Assembly: GCF_030690725.1 (NCBI RefSeq) | Contig: NZ_JAUYGD010000033.1 | Coordinates: 62,001 to 126,000, forward strand | Direction of reading: 5' to 3' | Origin: Pseudomonas sp. | GTDB taxonomy: Bacteria; Pseudomonadota; Gammaproteobacteria; Pseudomonadales; Pseudomonadaceae | Length of the DNA: 64,000 bases | Shown here: positions 18,909 through 31,254 of the stretch, piece by piece | Layout of the letters: every line of letters starts with the position of its first letter | Position numbering within the stretch: position 1 is the first letter of the stretch | The notes under the pieces: generated by a model | The model's input: the letters and a program-made list of their open reading frames with translations, nothing else | What the model was told of the DNA's origin: nothing | Database searches by the model: none | Translations under genes and position numbers: made by a program

Positions 18909-20578
18909 TAGGCAGCTTGTTCGGCTGCCTGGCCAATGGCCCTATTCAGCGCGCTAAACAGCGCACGGAAGCTCGCAGTAGTCAGGTTTTCGTCAATGCC
19001 GACGCCATGCAGCGCCCGGCCGCCGTTAACCCGCAGTTCGATATAGGCCGCCGCCTTGGCGTTGGTGCCGGCGCCGATGGCGTGTTCGCTGTAGTCCATG
19101 ATCTCCACGGCCACCGGCAGGCCGGCGACCAGGGCTTCCAGTGGGCCTTTGCCGATACCGCGCCAGTGCTGGCTGTCGCCGTCGGTGATGATCTCCACAT
19201 CAACCGCGCTGGTACCGTTTTCTTCCTGCAGGCGATGGCCTTTCAGCGCATAGGGCGCAGTGGCTTGCAGGTATTCGCGCTCCAGCAGCTGATAGATCTG
19301 CGCGGCGCTCATCTCCAGGCCGAGGCGGTCGGTTTCCTTCTGTACCACCTGGCTGAACTCGATCTGCATGCGCCGCGGCAGGTTGATGCCGTATTCCTGT
19401 TCGAGCAGGAAGGTGATGCCACCCTTGCCGGACTGGCTGTTGACGCGAATTACCGCCTCGTAATCGCGGCCGATATCGGCTGGGTCGATCGGCAGGTAGG
19501 GCACTTCCCACACGGCGTCGCTTTTCTGCTGGGCGAAGCCCTTACGGATCGCATCCTGGTGCGAGCCGGAGAAAGCGGTATGCACCAGGTCGCCGACATA
19601 GGGATGGCGCGGGTGCACCGGGATCTGGTTGCAGTCCTCGACCACCTTGCGCACGGTGTCGATATCGGAGAAATCCAGCTCCGGGTCAACGCCTTGGGTG
19701 TAGAGGTTCAGCGCCAGGGTCACCAGGCAGACGTTGCCGGTGCGCTCGCCATTGCCGAACAGGCAGCCTTCGACGCGATCCGCGCCAGCCATCACCGCCA
19801 ACTCGGAGGCTGCCACGCCGGTGCCACGGTCGTTGTGGGTGTGCACGCTGAGCAGCACGCTGTTGCGCTTGTCGATATGGCGGCCGAACCACTCAATCTG
19901 GTCGGCGTAGTTGTTCGGCGTGGCGCATTCGATGGTGGCTGGCAGGTTGAGGATCAGCTTGTTCGCCTGGGTCGGCTGGAACACCTCGATTACCGCGTTG
20001 CACACCTCGACGGCGAAATCGATTTCGGTGGAGCTGAACACCTCCGGCGAATACTCGAAGCCCCACTGGGTTTCCGGCGCGGCGTCGGCCAGGCGCTTGA
20101 TGGTCTTGCCCGCAGCCACGGCGATGGCCTTGACGCCGGCTTTGTCTTGGTTGAAGACGATCTTGCGAAAGCTCGGCGCGCAGGCGTTGTAGTAGTGGAC
20201 GATGGCGCGCTTGGCCCCCTTGAGCGACTCGAAGGTGCGCTCGATAAGGTCGTCACGGGCCTGGGTCAGCACCTGAATGGTCACGTCATCCGGGATATGG
20301 CCGCCTTCGATCAGCTCGCGAACGAAGTCGAAATCGGTTTGCGAGGCGGACGGGAAGCCCACTTCGATTTCCTTCAAGCCCACGGCCAGCAGGCACTTGA
20401 AGAAGCGCATCTTCTTCTCGGCATCCATCGGCTCGATCAACGACTGGTTGCCATCGCGCAGGTCGGTGGACAGCCAGATTGGCGCCTTGTCGATGATCTT
20501 GTCCGGCCAGGTGCGGTCTGGAATCTGGATCTGGGTGAACGGGCGGTATTTGCTGGACGGGTCTTTAAGCATGCTCAT
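18908..20578 (-). CDS. leuA: 2-isopropylmalate synthase
   Basis: 556-residue LeuA, first committed enzyme of leucine synthesis (2-oxoisovalerate plus acetyl-CoA). HMGL-like TIM barrel with [20 protein letters not shown] near the N-terminus and the metal-binding [11 protein letters not shown]. The C-terminal LeuA regulatory (allosteric leucine) domain occupies about residues 430-556. The start at 20578 gives the usual [15 protein letters not shown] short Leu-rich leader ORF lies upstream at 20658-20735, which suggests attenuation control. The 3' end borders a palindromic element. Confidence 0.96.
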   Translation of the reverse strand: MSMLKDPSSKYRPFTQIQIPDRTWPDKIIDKAPIWLSTDLRDGNQSLIEPMDAEKKMRFFKCLLAVGLKEIEVGFPSASQTDFDFVRELIEGGHIPDDVTIQVLTQARDDLIERTFESLKGAKRAIVHYYNACAPSFRKIVFNQDKAGVKAIAVAAGKTIKRLADAAPETQWGFEYSPEVFSSTEIDFAVEVCNAVIEVFQPTQANKLILNLPATIECATPNNYADQIEWFGRHIDKRNSVLLSVHTHNDRGTGVAASELAVMAGADRVEGCLFGNGERTGNVCLVTLALNLYTQGVDPELDFSDIDTVRKVVEDCNQIPVHPRHPYVGDLVHTAFSGSHQDAIRKGFAQQKSDAVWEVPYLPIDPADIGRDYEAVIRVNSQSGKGGITFLLEQEYGINLPRRMQIEFSQVVQKETDRLGLEMSAAQIYQLLEREYLQATAPYALKGHRLQEENGTSAVDVEIITDGDSQHWRGIGKGPLEALVAGLPVAVEIMDYSEHAIGAGTNAKAAAYIELRVNGGRALHGVGIDENLTTASFRALFSALNRAIGQAAEQAA

Positions 20579-20627
20579 GGGGCAATCCTTTTAGCGCGGC
20601 GGCAATCGGCGAGCCGGGCGAAATTTG

Positions 20628-20667
20628 AAAAAATAAGGCAGGGCGTGGGCGTAAGAATTAGCCACGC
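20628..20667 (-). terminator. possible attenuator hairpin upstream of leuA
   Basis: On the minus strand GCGTGG and CCACGC (20667-20662 and 20648-20643) can pair, and a T-rich run (TTATTTTTTC) follows a few bases later. The hairpin covers the leader ORF stop codon at 20658-20660. The stem is short and six bases separate it from the T run, so it is a weak terminator candidate. Confidence 0.35.
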
Positions 20668-20735
20668 AGTCGCTGGCTGACCAAGCAGAGGTTGGCGTGT
20701 TGGCGCAGCAGAATAAGGGTGTGATTAGTGTGCAT
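20658..20735 (-). CDS. candidate leucine leader peptide of leuA
   Basis: Minus-strand ATG at 20735 opens a 25-codon ORF ending TAA, starting MHTNHTLILLRQHANLC and continuing LVSQRLRG. Six of 25 codons are Leu (CTT, CTG, CTG, CTC, TTG, CTG), with Ile and Val beside them. It ends 80 bases before the leuA ATG on the same strand. A hairpin with a T run follows. The Shine-Dalgarno sequence is weak. Branched-chain codon enrichment fits ribosome-stalling control, but function is inferred. Confidence 0.55.
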   Translation of the reverse strand: MHTNHTLILLRQHANLCLVSQRLRG

Positions 20736-20867
20736 GGCGTCAACCCTAACCAGCGAGGCTAAAGCGTGCAAGCATTGATAAGAAAACGCTTTATGATTGC
20801 TTGTTTAAGGTTTTTTTGGGTTTTTTTTGCGGCGATGTGGCGAATATGTAGCGGCGATTGCGAGCGC

Positions 20868-22544
20868 TTAGCCGAGCAGGCTTAGCACGGTTTGCGGCCG
20901 TTGATTGGCCTGGGCAAGTACGCTTTGCGCGGCCTGCTGAATGATCTGCCGAGAAACCAGGTTGGAGGTTTCTGCCGCGAAATCGGTGTCGAGGATGCGT
21001 GAGCGGCTGGCAGCGGCGTTCTCGGCAATGCTTTGCAGATTGTTGATGGTGCTTTCCAGGCGATTCTGCAGGGCACCCATATAGCCGCGCTGGCGGTCGA
21101 TATAGGCCAGGGCATCATCAATGTCCATGACGGCCAGGCCAGGTGTCTGACTGAGGTCTAGGCGACTTAGGGCCATCGCATCGACGCTGAATGCACTGAA
21201 GCCGATTTGGATCGTTTCATAGGCCTGGGCTCCGACTTGGAACTGGGTGATGGTGTTGCCGCCTACACCGTTGGCATTGAACAGTTCCGGCTCAACCAGC
21301 TTGAAGCCTTTGGAGCCTGGGAGCCCAGTCCCCTGATTGGGCAGCACATTCTCGGCGGTGAGCACATTGCCACCGTCAGCATCGAAGCCGCCAATTGCAC
21401 CGGTATCAGCGTTGCTCAGGTCTAGTCCTGCAACGTAGGTTGCCGCATCGGCATTGAACTGGGTATTGAAGTCGGCCAGGCTGCTAAAGGCTCCTTTGCT
21501 GGCGTTGGTCAAAGCTTGGTCCAGGGTCGAGCCGCTGTTCTGTTGCAGGTAGCCCATGATGTCTTTTATACCTTTGCCGCCCGCCGCTTTGATTTCCTCA
21601 TGCATATAGCGCACGGCAGCGTAGCCGCCTGAATAGCCGGCTGAGGCGCTGACATCGTCGGCGTTAAATGCAGCCAGGATGGCGGCTGTATTGGTGCCGC
21701 CTGCGGTGTCTCCAGCCAGGCGCTCGTCGGCACCCTGCAAGGCTTCTGCGCTGCCTTCGATAAACCAGCTGGGTAGCCCGGCAAAGTTCATGGTGCGGCC
21801 CATGACCGCGTGGGCCATTTCGTGGGCAATCACCCTGTCGGTGTACTGCGGTGTGCTGCCGCCGTTGGGCAGGCTGGAGGCATCGAAATAGGCCAGGTTG
21901 ACATTGAGCACCTGATCAAAGATTTTCCCGCCAGCACCGGAGGTGCCAGAAACCGAGGCCAGGGTTTGGCTGGATGAGTCATTGGTAAAGGTTATTTCCA
22001 GCTCAGCGCCATCGGCAGTCAGGCCGAAGGCATCGAATACCCGTTGCTCGCCTTCGCTGATCCAGAAGCCCTTTAAGGCATTGAGTACGGCCCGCTGGTC
22101 GAGATCCCCCAGAACCGAAAAGGTGCCTTGATCAAATACTTTGCGGCCGGCAAAGGTCGTGGTTTCGTTGACCCGGTTGATCTCCTGCAGCAGCTGTTGT
22201 GCTTCCTGATCAAGCGCGGCACGTTCACTGGCACCGTTGGAACCGTTCATGGCCTGCAAGCCGAGCGAGCGAATGCGCTGCAGGGCGTCGGTGACGCTTT
22301 GCAAAGCGCCTTCCGCTACCTGCAGCAGCGATATGCCGTCGTTGGCGTTGCGCGTGGCCACGTTCAGCCCCCGCACTTGCGAGGTCAGACGGTTGGAGAT
22401 TTGCAGCCCGGCGGCATCGTCCTTGGCGCTGTTGATGCGCTGACCGGTGGACAGGCGCTGCAGCGAAGTACCGAGGGCCGTGCTGTTGCTCTCCAATTGG
22501 CGGCGCGTGAACGACGACGAGATGTTGGTGTTAACCGTCAGCAT
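20868..22544 (-). CDS. flagellinolysin: flagellin with an inserted zinc metallopeptidase domain
   Basis: 558 residues. Residues 1-145 are a complete flagellin D0/D1 start ([44 protein letters not shown]). About 475-558 are the flagellin C-terminal D1/D0 helices ([20 protein letters not shown], then [19 protein letters not shown] and LSLLG). The hypervariable centre (about 150-400) holds a gluzincin-like site: H241-E-M-A-H245 and, 18 residues on, E263 in [10 protein letters not shown]. This matches the flagellinolysin family, where enzymatic flagellins assemble into protease-bearing filaments. A sigma-28 promoter sits upstream (22593-22619). No flagellar structural gene is near, so it is probably an extra filament protein beside a main flagellin encoded elsewhere. 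Activity and substrate are inferred. Confidence 0.92.
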   Translation of the reverse strand: MLTVNTNISSSFTRRQLESNSTALGTSLQRLSTGQRINSAKDDAAGLQISNRLTSQVRGLNVATRNANDGISLLQVAEGALQSVTDALQRIRSLGLQAMNGSNGASERAALDQEAQQLLQEINRVNETTTFAGRKVFDQGTFSVLGDLDQRAVLNALKGFWISEGEQRVFDAFGLTADGAELEITFTNDSSSQTLASVSGTSGAGGKIFDQVLNVNLAYFDASSLPNGGSTPQYTDRVIAHEMAHAVMGRTMNFAGLPSWFIEGSAEALQGADERLAGDTAGGTNTAAILAAFNADDVSASAGYSGGYAAVRYMHEEIKAAGGKGIKDIMGYLQQNSGSTLDQALTNASKGAFSSLADFNTQFNADAATYVAGLDLSNADTGAIGGFDADGGNVLTAENVLPNQGTGLPGSKGFKLVEPELFNANGVGGNTITQFQVGAQAYETIQIGFSAFSVDAMALSRLDLSQTPGLAVMDIDDALAYIDRQRGYMGALQNRLESTINNLQSIAENAAASRSRILDTDFAAETSNLVSRQIIQQAAQSVLAQANQRPQTVLSLLG

Positions 22545-22563
22545 CTACGTGTGTACCCGCTCG

Positions 22564-22582
22564 ACCGGGCGGAAAACCCGGT
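22564..22582 (-). promoter_or_regulatory. hairpin in the 5' leader of the flagellin-protease
   Basis: Perfect 6-bp stem ACCGGG (22564-22569) / CCCGGT (22577-22582) with a 7-base loop. It would form close to the 5' end of the mRNA started from the sigma-28 promoter. No strong Shine-Dalgarno sequence is visible between it and the ATG at 22544, so it might affect stability or translation. Confidence 0.4.
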
Positions 22583-22592
22583 GTCACAGACG

Positions 22593-22619
22593 TAATCGGC
22601 ATGTGCTGAGAAGGCTTGA
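22593..22619 (-). promoter_or_regulatory. sigma-28 (FliA) promoter of the flagellin-protease gene
   Basis: On the minus strand TCAAG (22619-22615), a 14-base spacer, then GCCGATTA (22600-22593). This agrees closely with the flagellar sigma-28 consensus (TCAAG or TAAAG, about 15 bases, GCCGATAA). The -10 ends 48 bases before the ATG, a normal distance. Confidence 0.8.
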
Positions 22620-22648
22620 GATGTTCGCGGAGCCAGGTCGACGAACGG

Positions 22649-23473
22649 TCAGGGCGTGAACGCGCCAATAAAAATCGCTGGATCGACGCGTGCGTCATTC
22701 AGGCTGACGTTCCAGTGCAGGTGCGGCCCGGTGGCGCGGCCGGTGGCGCCGACTTTGCCTAGTACGCCGCCGCGTGGCAGCTCATCGCCGACTTTTACGC
22801 CGATGGCCGAGAGGTGGCAGAACATGCTGATCAGGCCCTGGCCGTGGTCGACAAACACGGTTTTGCCGTTGAAGAAGTAGTCGCCAATCAGGATCACCTT
22901 GCCAGCGGCCGGGGCCTTGATCGGCGTGCCGCTATTGGCCGCGAAGTCCAGCCCCGAGTGTGGGTTGCGCTCCTCGCCATTGAAGAAACGGCGCAGGCCG
23001 AACGGGCTGGACAGCGGGCCGTTGACCGGCCTATCGAACAGCAGGTTGCTAGGTTGTCGCGCACTGAACTGCTGATAGGCGCGGGTCTGTTCGGCCAGTT
23101 CGCGCTCGATGCGTTTGAGGTTGGCCGCGTTCGGGTTGACCTGCTGCTGGTTCTTGATGGTGATGCGCTGTTCGACGTAATGCTTGCTGCCCACCTGAAA
23201 GCTCAGGGTCTGGCTGCCGTTGACGCTGATCTGCTGGCTGCCCGGTTTGATGCTCAGCGGGATGCCAACGATGGCGATCCAGCGTTGCTGATCCTCGTGA
23301 ATCACCAGCACCGGTTTGTTCTGATAGCGCACGCTGGGCGCGCTGCTCGCTGGCCCCAGGTCCACCACGGCCACGCCGCCGGGCACGGGTTTATTCAGCA
23401 GTCGGCTGATAAAGCCTTCGGCGTGGACGGGCAGGGCGAGGCAGAGCAGGGCGAGCAGAGTGAACAGGCGCAT
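22649..23473 (-). CDS. M23-family peptidase (murein endopeptidase-like)
   Basis: 274-residue secreted protein. Signal peptide about 1-18 (cut after PVHA). The N-terminal beta domain (about 20-125) is followed by a short coiled segment (ANLKRIERELAEQTRAYQQF). The LytM/M23 domain lies at about 150-270 with zinc ligands in NPHSGLDFA and HLHWNV. M23 enzymes cut peptide cross-links of peptidoglycan or interpeptide bonds. Both key histidine motifs are intact, so it is likely active rather than an EnvC-like activator. It lies on the same strand as the flagellin-protease, ending 30 bases upstream of the sigma-28 promoter, and may be unrelated to it. Confidence 0.87.
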   Translation of the reverse strand: MRLFTLLALLCLALPVHAEGFISRLLNKPVPGGVAVVDLGPASSAPSVRYQNKPVLVIHEDQQRWIAIVGIPLSIKPGSQQISVNGSQTLSFQVGSKHYVEQRITIKNQQQVNPNAANLKRIERELAEQTRAYQQFSARQPSNLLFDRPVNGPLSSPFGLRRFFNGEERNPHSGLDFAANSGTPIKAPAAGKVILIGDYFFNGKTVFVDHGQGLISMFCHLSAIGVKVGDELPRGGVLGKVGATGRATGPHLHWNVSLNDARVDPAIFIGAFTP

Positions 23474-23482
23474 TGAGTATCC

Positions 23483-23512
23483 GTAGGGTGGATAGCGTGA
23501 AGCTTATCCACC
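23483..23512. repeat. REP-like hairpin (GTAGGGTGGATA)
   Basis: Inverted repeat GGTGGATA (23487-23494) / TATCCACC (23505-23512) with a 10-base loop, preceded by GTAG. It lies in the 63-base gap between xseA and the M23 peptidase gene on the same strand. Same GTAGGG entry as the palindrome at 14364, though the rest of the sequence differs. Confidence 0.55.
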
Positions 23513-23536
23513 GCTTTAAAAGGTAAATCGAAAAGG

Positions 23537-24916
23537 TCAATCGAGCAGCGAGAGGGTGACCGGTTGCACATGGTTGTCTTCGACTCGCACATCCAGCTCA
23601 CCGTTGCTTAGGCGCGCCTTCAGGCGTTGGCCGGGGCGGGTGTCGGCGGCGTTGCGGATAGCGCGGCCGCGCTCATCCAGCAGGATGCTGTAGCCACGGC
23701 CGAGGGTCGCCAGCGGGCTGACCGCGTGCAGCGTCTGCACCTGGCTATGCAGCTGCAGGCGGCGCGCCTTGAGGCCTTCGCGCATGCTGCGTTGCAGGCG
23801 TTCGGCCAGGGCTTGCAGGCGTTGATCGAGCAGCTTGAGGTTGCGTTCAGGGTGCAGGCTGAGCAGGCGGGTTTGCAGATGATTCAGGCGTTCGCGGCGA
23901 TTGTTCAGCTGGCGTGCGAAGGCGCGGGTCAGGCGCATCTCCAGGTCATCAATACGCTGCGCATGCTGGCGCAGGCGTTCGCCGGGGTGGCGCAAGCGCC
24001 GCTGCAAACCGTCCAGGCGCATGCGCTCGCGCTCCAGCCGGTGCTGCATGCGCAGGTTCAAGCGGCGCTTGAGGTTATGCAGGCGTTGCACCAGCTCGCT
24101 GCTGTCGGGGGCCAGCAGTTCGGCGGCGGCCGAGGGCGTTGGCGCGCGCACGTCGGCAACAAAGTCGGCGATGGACACATCGGTTTCATGGCCTACGGCG
24201 CTGACGATGGGCGTGATGCAGGCAGCAATGGCGCGGGCCACCGGTTCTTCGTTAAAGCACCAGAGATCTTCCAGTGAACCGCCGCCACGGGCGAGGATCA
24301 GCGCATCAAAGCCCCTAGCGTCGGCCACACCGAGGGCGCGGACAATCTGTGCGGTGGCCTCGCGGCCCTGTACGGCGGTGGGGATCAGGGTCAGCTCGAC
24401 CTGCGGTGCGCGGCGGCGGAATACGCTGATAATGTCGCGGATCACCGCGCCGGTCGGCGAGCTGATAATACCGATGCGTTTCGGATGAGCCGGGAGGGCA
24501 ACTTTCGCTTCGGCTGCGAACAGCCCTTCGGCGCTGAGCTTTTCTTTTAGCGCTTCGAAGGCCAGGCGCAGCGCGCCATCGCCGGCGGGTTCCACTGCAT
24601 CGAGAATCAGCTGGTAGTCGCCGCGCCCTTCGAACAGCGAGACCTTGCCACGTACCTTGACCGCCAGACCATCACGCAGCGCCTGGCGCACCTTGGCGGC
24701 GTTCTGCCGGAACAGCGCGCAGCGCACCTGGGCCTGACTATCTTTAAGGGTGAAGTAGATATGCCCGGACGCCGGCTTGGCTAGGTTGGAGATTTCCCCC
24801 TCGACCCAGATGCCGCCGAATACATCTTCCAGCAGCAGGCGTGCGCGGTTGTTCAGTTGACTGACGCTGAGCACCTCGCGGTCGAGGTTCAGGCGTTGGA
24901 AGGGGGCTTTGATCAT
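23537..24916 (-). CDS. xseA: exodeoxyribonuclease VII large subunit
   Basis: 459-residue large subunit of ExoVII, a nuclease for single-stranded DNA. N-terminal OB fold (VWVEGEISNL-like region GIWVEGEISNLAKPASG), then the catalytic domain with GGGSLEDLWCFN and GHETDVSIADFVADVRAPTP. A long coiled coil occupies about 260-370, and a short C-terminal segment follows. The start at 24916 (MIKAPFQRLNLD) is preferred. The ATG at 24925 would add three residues and is possible. The longer frame to 25075 would overlap the divergent gene at 25022. The small subunit xseB is not nearby. Confidence 0.94.
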   Translation of the reverse strand: MIKAPFQRLNLDREVLSVSQLNNRARLLLEDVFGGIWVEGEISNLAKPASGHIYFTLKDSQAQVRCALFRQNAAKVRQALRDGLAVKVRGKVSLFEGRGDYQLILDAVEPAGDGALRLAFEALKEKLSAEGLFAAEAKVALPAHPKRIGIISSPTGAVIRDIISVFRRRAPQVELTLIPTAVQGREATAQIVRALGVADARGFDALILARGGGSLEDLWCFNEEPVARAIAACITPIVSAVGHETDVSIADFVADVRAPTPSAAAELLAPDSSELVQRLHNLKRRLNLRMQHRLERERMRLDGLQRRLRHPGERLRQHAQRIDDLEMRLTRAFARQLNNRRERLNHLQTRLLSLHPERNLKLLDQRLQALAERLQRSMREGLKARRLQLHSQVQTLHAVSPLATLGRGYSILLDERGRAIRNAADTRPGQRLKARLSNGELDVRVEDNHVQPVTLSLLD

Positions 24917-25021
24917 GGCCTGCATAATAAAGGCTTTGCTCTGTCGGCCATAGCGGATTGGTCTTGACCGCCACCATGAGCCCATTAAGCTGCGCGCCTT
25001 TAGCGCAAACCGAGTCCCGTT

Positions 25022-25576
25022 ATGAGTGAGCAGCAGGCGATCATCGTGCCGCAGATTTCCAGCTTTCCCGGCCACGAGGCGCGGGCGCGGTTGATCGTGC
25101 GCTGGCTGGTCAAGCAGAACATCATCGAAGAGCAGCTAACCACCTGTGGGCGTACTTACAAGCATATGGGCTACGGCATTGCCGAGGGTGCGCGGCGCGT
25201 AGTCGAGCGTCCGGAACTGCTGCCGTTCGGCCAAGCGGTGCATGGCTTGGAAATTATCTACAAGCGCTGCATCTATACGCCGACCGCTGGCTTTCTGGAG
25301 GAGGCCGGCTGCCCTGAGTGCAGGCGCGAGGTCGGCGAAAGGCTGTTCGATAGCTTGGAAGACTGGATGCCGGGGCATACCGATAACTTCCGCTGTCCGC
25401 TGTGCGGCCATGAAGACGATATCAACGGCTTTCTGTTTCTGCAGCCCTGCGGCTTTTCCAATCTGGGCTTTATCTTCAATAACTGGGCAGATGCTGGCTT
25501 CAAGCAAAGCTTTCTCGACGAGTTTGCTGCCCGTCTGGGCTATCCGTTGTCGCTGGTGCGGGTCGATCTTGCCTGA
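25022..25576 (+). CDS. conserved zinc-ribbon protein of unknown function
   Basis: 184 residues. It contains two close CxxC pairs (CPEC about 98-101 and CPLC about 127-130), separated by a spacer with DSLEDWMPGHTDNF, which together would form a zinc ribbon. The C-terminal part (LQPCGFSNLGFIFNNW) is rich in aromatic residues. No signal peptide or membrane helix. The strong conservation-like composition and the divergent placement beside xseA support a real gene. I do not recognise a named family. Names such as sugar ABC transporter ATPase sometimes given to relatives have no support in this sequence. Confidence 0.75.
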   Translation: MSEQQAIIVPQISSFPGHEARARLIVRWLVKQNIIEEQLTTCGRTYKHMGYGIAEGARRVVERPELLPFGQAVHGLEIIYKRCIYTPTAGFLEEAGCPECRREVGERLFDSLEDWMPGHTDNFRCPLCGHEDDINGFLFLQPCGFSNLGFIFNNWADAGFKQSFLDEFAARLGYPLSLVRVDLA

Positions 25577-25606
25577 GTGGGTTCGTCCTTGAACCGATCT
25601 AAATAG

Positions 25607-29376
<3,770 letters not shown>

Positions 29377-29400
29377 TTGTTGATCAGTTGATATAAAGCC

Positions 29401-29435
29401 CGGGGCTGTCGCTGTTGTTTTACAGGGCAGCCCCG
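29401..29435 (+). other. stem-loop between guaB and guaA
   Basis: 8-bp stem CGGGGCTG (29401-29408) / CAGCCCCG (29428-29435) with a 19-base loop. There is no T run after it, so it is more likely an mRNA processing or stability element than a terminator. Confidence 0.5.
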
Positions 29436-29468
29436 AGTCATTTGTGAATTCCGCTACGAGAGACGGCC

Positions 29469-31049
29469 ATGGCTCATCAAGACATCCACGCTCACCGCAT
29501 CCTGATTCTGGATTTCGGCTCCCAGTACACCCAGCTGATCGCCCGCCGCGTTCGCGAGATCGGTGTGTATTGCGAGCTGCACCCGTTCGACATGAGCGAC
29601 GATGACATCCGTGCCTTCGCCCCGCGCGGAATCATCCTCGCCGGTGGCCCGGAGTCGGTGCATGAAGCCGGCAGCCCGCGTGCGCCGAAAGCCGTGTTCG
29701 ACCTCGGCGTACCGGTTTTCGGCATCTGCTACGGCATGCAGACCATGGCCGAGCAGCTGGGTGGCAAGGTTGAAGGTTCCGAGCTGCGTGAGTTCGGTTA
29801 TGCCCGCGTCGATATCGTCGGCAAGGCCCGCCTGCTCAACGGTATCGAAGACCACGTTGATGACGACGGCGTATTCGGCCTTGACGTCTGGATGAGCCAC
29901 GGCGACAAAGTCACCGCCATGCCGGCTGGCTTCCATATTCTCGCCAGCACCCCGAGCTGCCCGATCGCCGCCATGGCCGACGACAGTCGCGGCTACTACG
30001 GCGTGCAGTTCCACCCGGAAGTGACCCACACCAAGCAGGGCGGTCGCATCCTCTCGCGCTTTATCCTGGACATCTGCGGCTGTGAAGCGCTGTGGACCGC
30101 CTCCAATATCGTTGACGACGCCATCGCCAACGTGCGCGCCCAGGTTGGCAGCGCCAACGTATTGCTCGGCCTGTCCGGCGGTGTGGATTCCTCGGTTGTT
30201 GCGGCGCTGCTGCACAAAGCCATCGGCGATCAGCTGACCTGTGTATTTGTCGACAACGGCCTGCTGCGTCTGCACGAAGGCGAGCAAGTGATGGCCATGT
30301 TCGCCGAGAACATGGGCGTCAAAGTGATCCGCGCCAACGCCGAAGAGCAGTTCCTCAACAACCTGGCCGGCGAAGCGGATCCAGAGAAGAAGCGCAAGAT
30401 CATCGGCCGCACCTTTATCGACGTGTTCGATGCCGAGTCCTGCAAGCTGGACAACATCAAGTTCCTCGCCCAGGGCACCATCTACCCGGACGTGATCGAG
30501 TCGGCTGGCGCGAAAAGCGGCAAGGCCCACGTGATCAAGTCGCACCACAACGTCGGCGGCCTGCCGGAAGAAATGAACCTGAAACTGGTCGAGCCGCTGC
30601 GCGAACTGTTCAAGGACGAAGTGCGCCGCCTGGGTCTCGAGCTCGGCCTGCCGTACGACATGGTTTATCGTCACCCATTCCCAGGCCCAGGTCTGGGCGT
30701 GCGCATCCTCGGTGAAGTGAAGAAGGAATACGCCGACCTGCTGCGCCGCGCCGACCATATCTTTATCGAAGAGCTGCGCAAGGCCGACTGGTACCACAAG
30801 GTCAGCCAGGCCTTCGTGGTGTTCCAGCCGGTGAAATCCGTGGGTGTGGTTGGCGATGGTCGCCGTTACGCCTGGGTCGTCGCCCTGCGCGCGGTGGAAA
30901 CCATCGACTTTATGACCGCACGTTGGGCGCACCTGCCTTACGAACTGCTGGAAACCGTCAGCGGCCGCATCATCAACGAAATCGAAGGCATCTCCCGCGT
31001 CACCTATGACGTGTCGAGCAAGCCGCCTGCCACCATCGAGTGGGAGTAA
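29469..31049 (+). CDS. guaA: GMP synthase (glutamine-hydrolysing)
   Basis: 526-residue GuaA. N-terminal class I glutamine amidotransferase with catalytic cysteine in FGICYGMQT and the HPEVTHT motif. ATP-pyrophosphatase domain starts with the P-loop [17 protein letters not shown]. The C-terminal dimerisation domain ends [10 protein letters not shown]. It converts XMP to GMP using glutamine and ATP, the step after guaB. A strong terminator follows 4 bases after the stop. Confidence 0.98.
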   Translation: MAHQDIHAHRILILDFGSQYTQLIARRVREIGVYCELHPFDMSDDDIRAFAPRGIILAGGPESVHEAGSPRAPKAVFDLGVPVFGICYGMQTMAEQLGGKVEGSELREFGYARVDIVGKARLLNGIEDHVDDDGVFGLDVWMSHGDKVTAMPAGFHILASTPSCPIAAMADDSRGYYGVQFHPEVTHTKQGGRILSRFILDICGCEALWTASNIVDDAIANVRAQVGSANVLLGLSGGVDSSVVAALLHKAIGDQLTCVFVDNGLLRLHEGEQVMAMFAENMGVKVIRANAEEQFLNNLAGEADPEKKRKIIGRTFIDVFDAESCKLDNIKFLAQGTIYPDVIESAGAKSGKAHVIKSHHNVGGLPEEMNLKLVEPLRELFKDEVRRLGLELGLPYDMVYRHPFPGPGLGVRILGEVKKEYADLLRRADHIFIEELRKADWYHKVSQAFVVFQPVKSVGVVGDGRRYAWVVALRAVETIDFMTARWAHLPYELLETVSGRIINEIEGISRVTYDVSSKPPATIEWE

Positions 31050-31053
31050 CCAG

Positions 31054-31077
31054 AAGGGGCCTACGGGCCCCTTTTTG
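31054..31077 (+). terminator. rho-independent terminator after guaA
   Basis: 8-bp stem AAGGGGCC (31054-31061) / GGCCCCTT (31066-31073), loop TACG, then TTTTT. Confidence 0.88.
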
Positions 31078-31254
31078 TTAGCCCCTAGGCGTGGGTATCG
31101 GACAGCCGCTGTTCTCTATTGGCTTAGAGGCAGCGGTTGTTTTTATTCAGTCAGCCGCAGGCTGGCGAGACCTGCAGCGCTTATCGTGGCTATGCTCGGG
31201 CTGCGGATTGAACCAGAATCCAGGTGTTCGGCCATTTATGCAGGGAGATCAGCG

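Noticed and set aside
18878..20680. Long plus-strand open frame (600 codons) opposite leuA
   Set aside because: Antisense shadow of leuA. No ribosome binding site, no recognisable protein features and unnatural composition.
22649..23473. M23 peptidase as a functional partner of the flagellin-protease
   Set aside because: They are on the same strand, but the flagellin gene has its own sigma-28 promoter just downstream of the M23 stop. M23 genes near xseA and leuA are part of the normal Pseudomonas backbone as far as I recall, so the link is likely positional.
29454..30932. Plus 460-500 codon minus-strand frames opposite guaB and guaA
   Set aside because: Both are shadows of the guaB and guaA coding frames with His- and Gln-rich nonsense translation.
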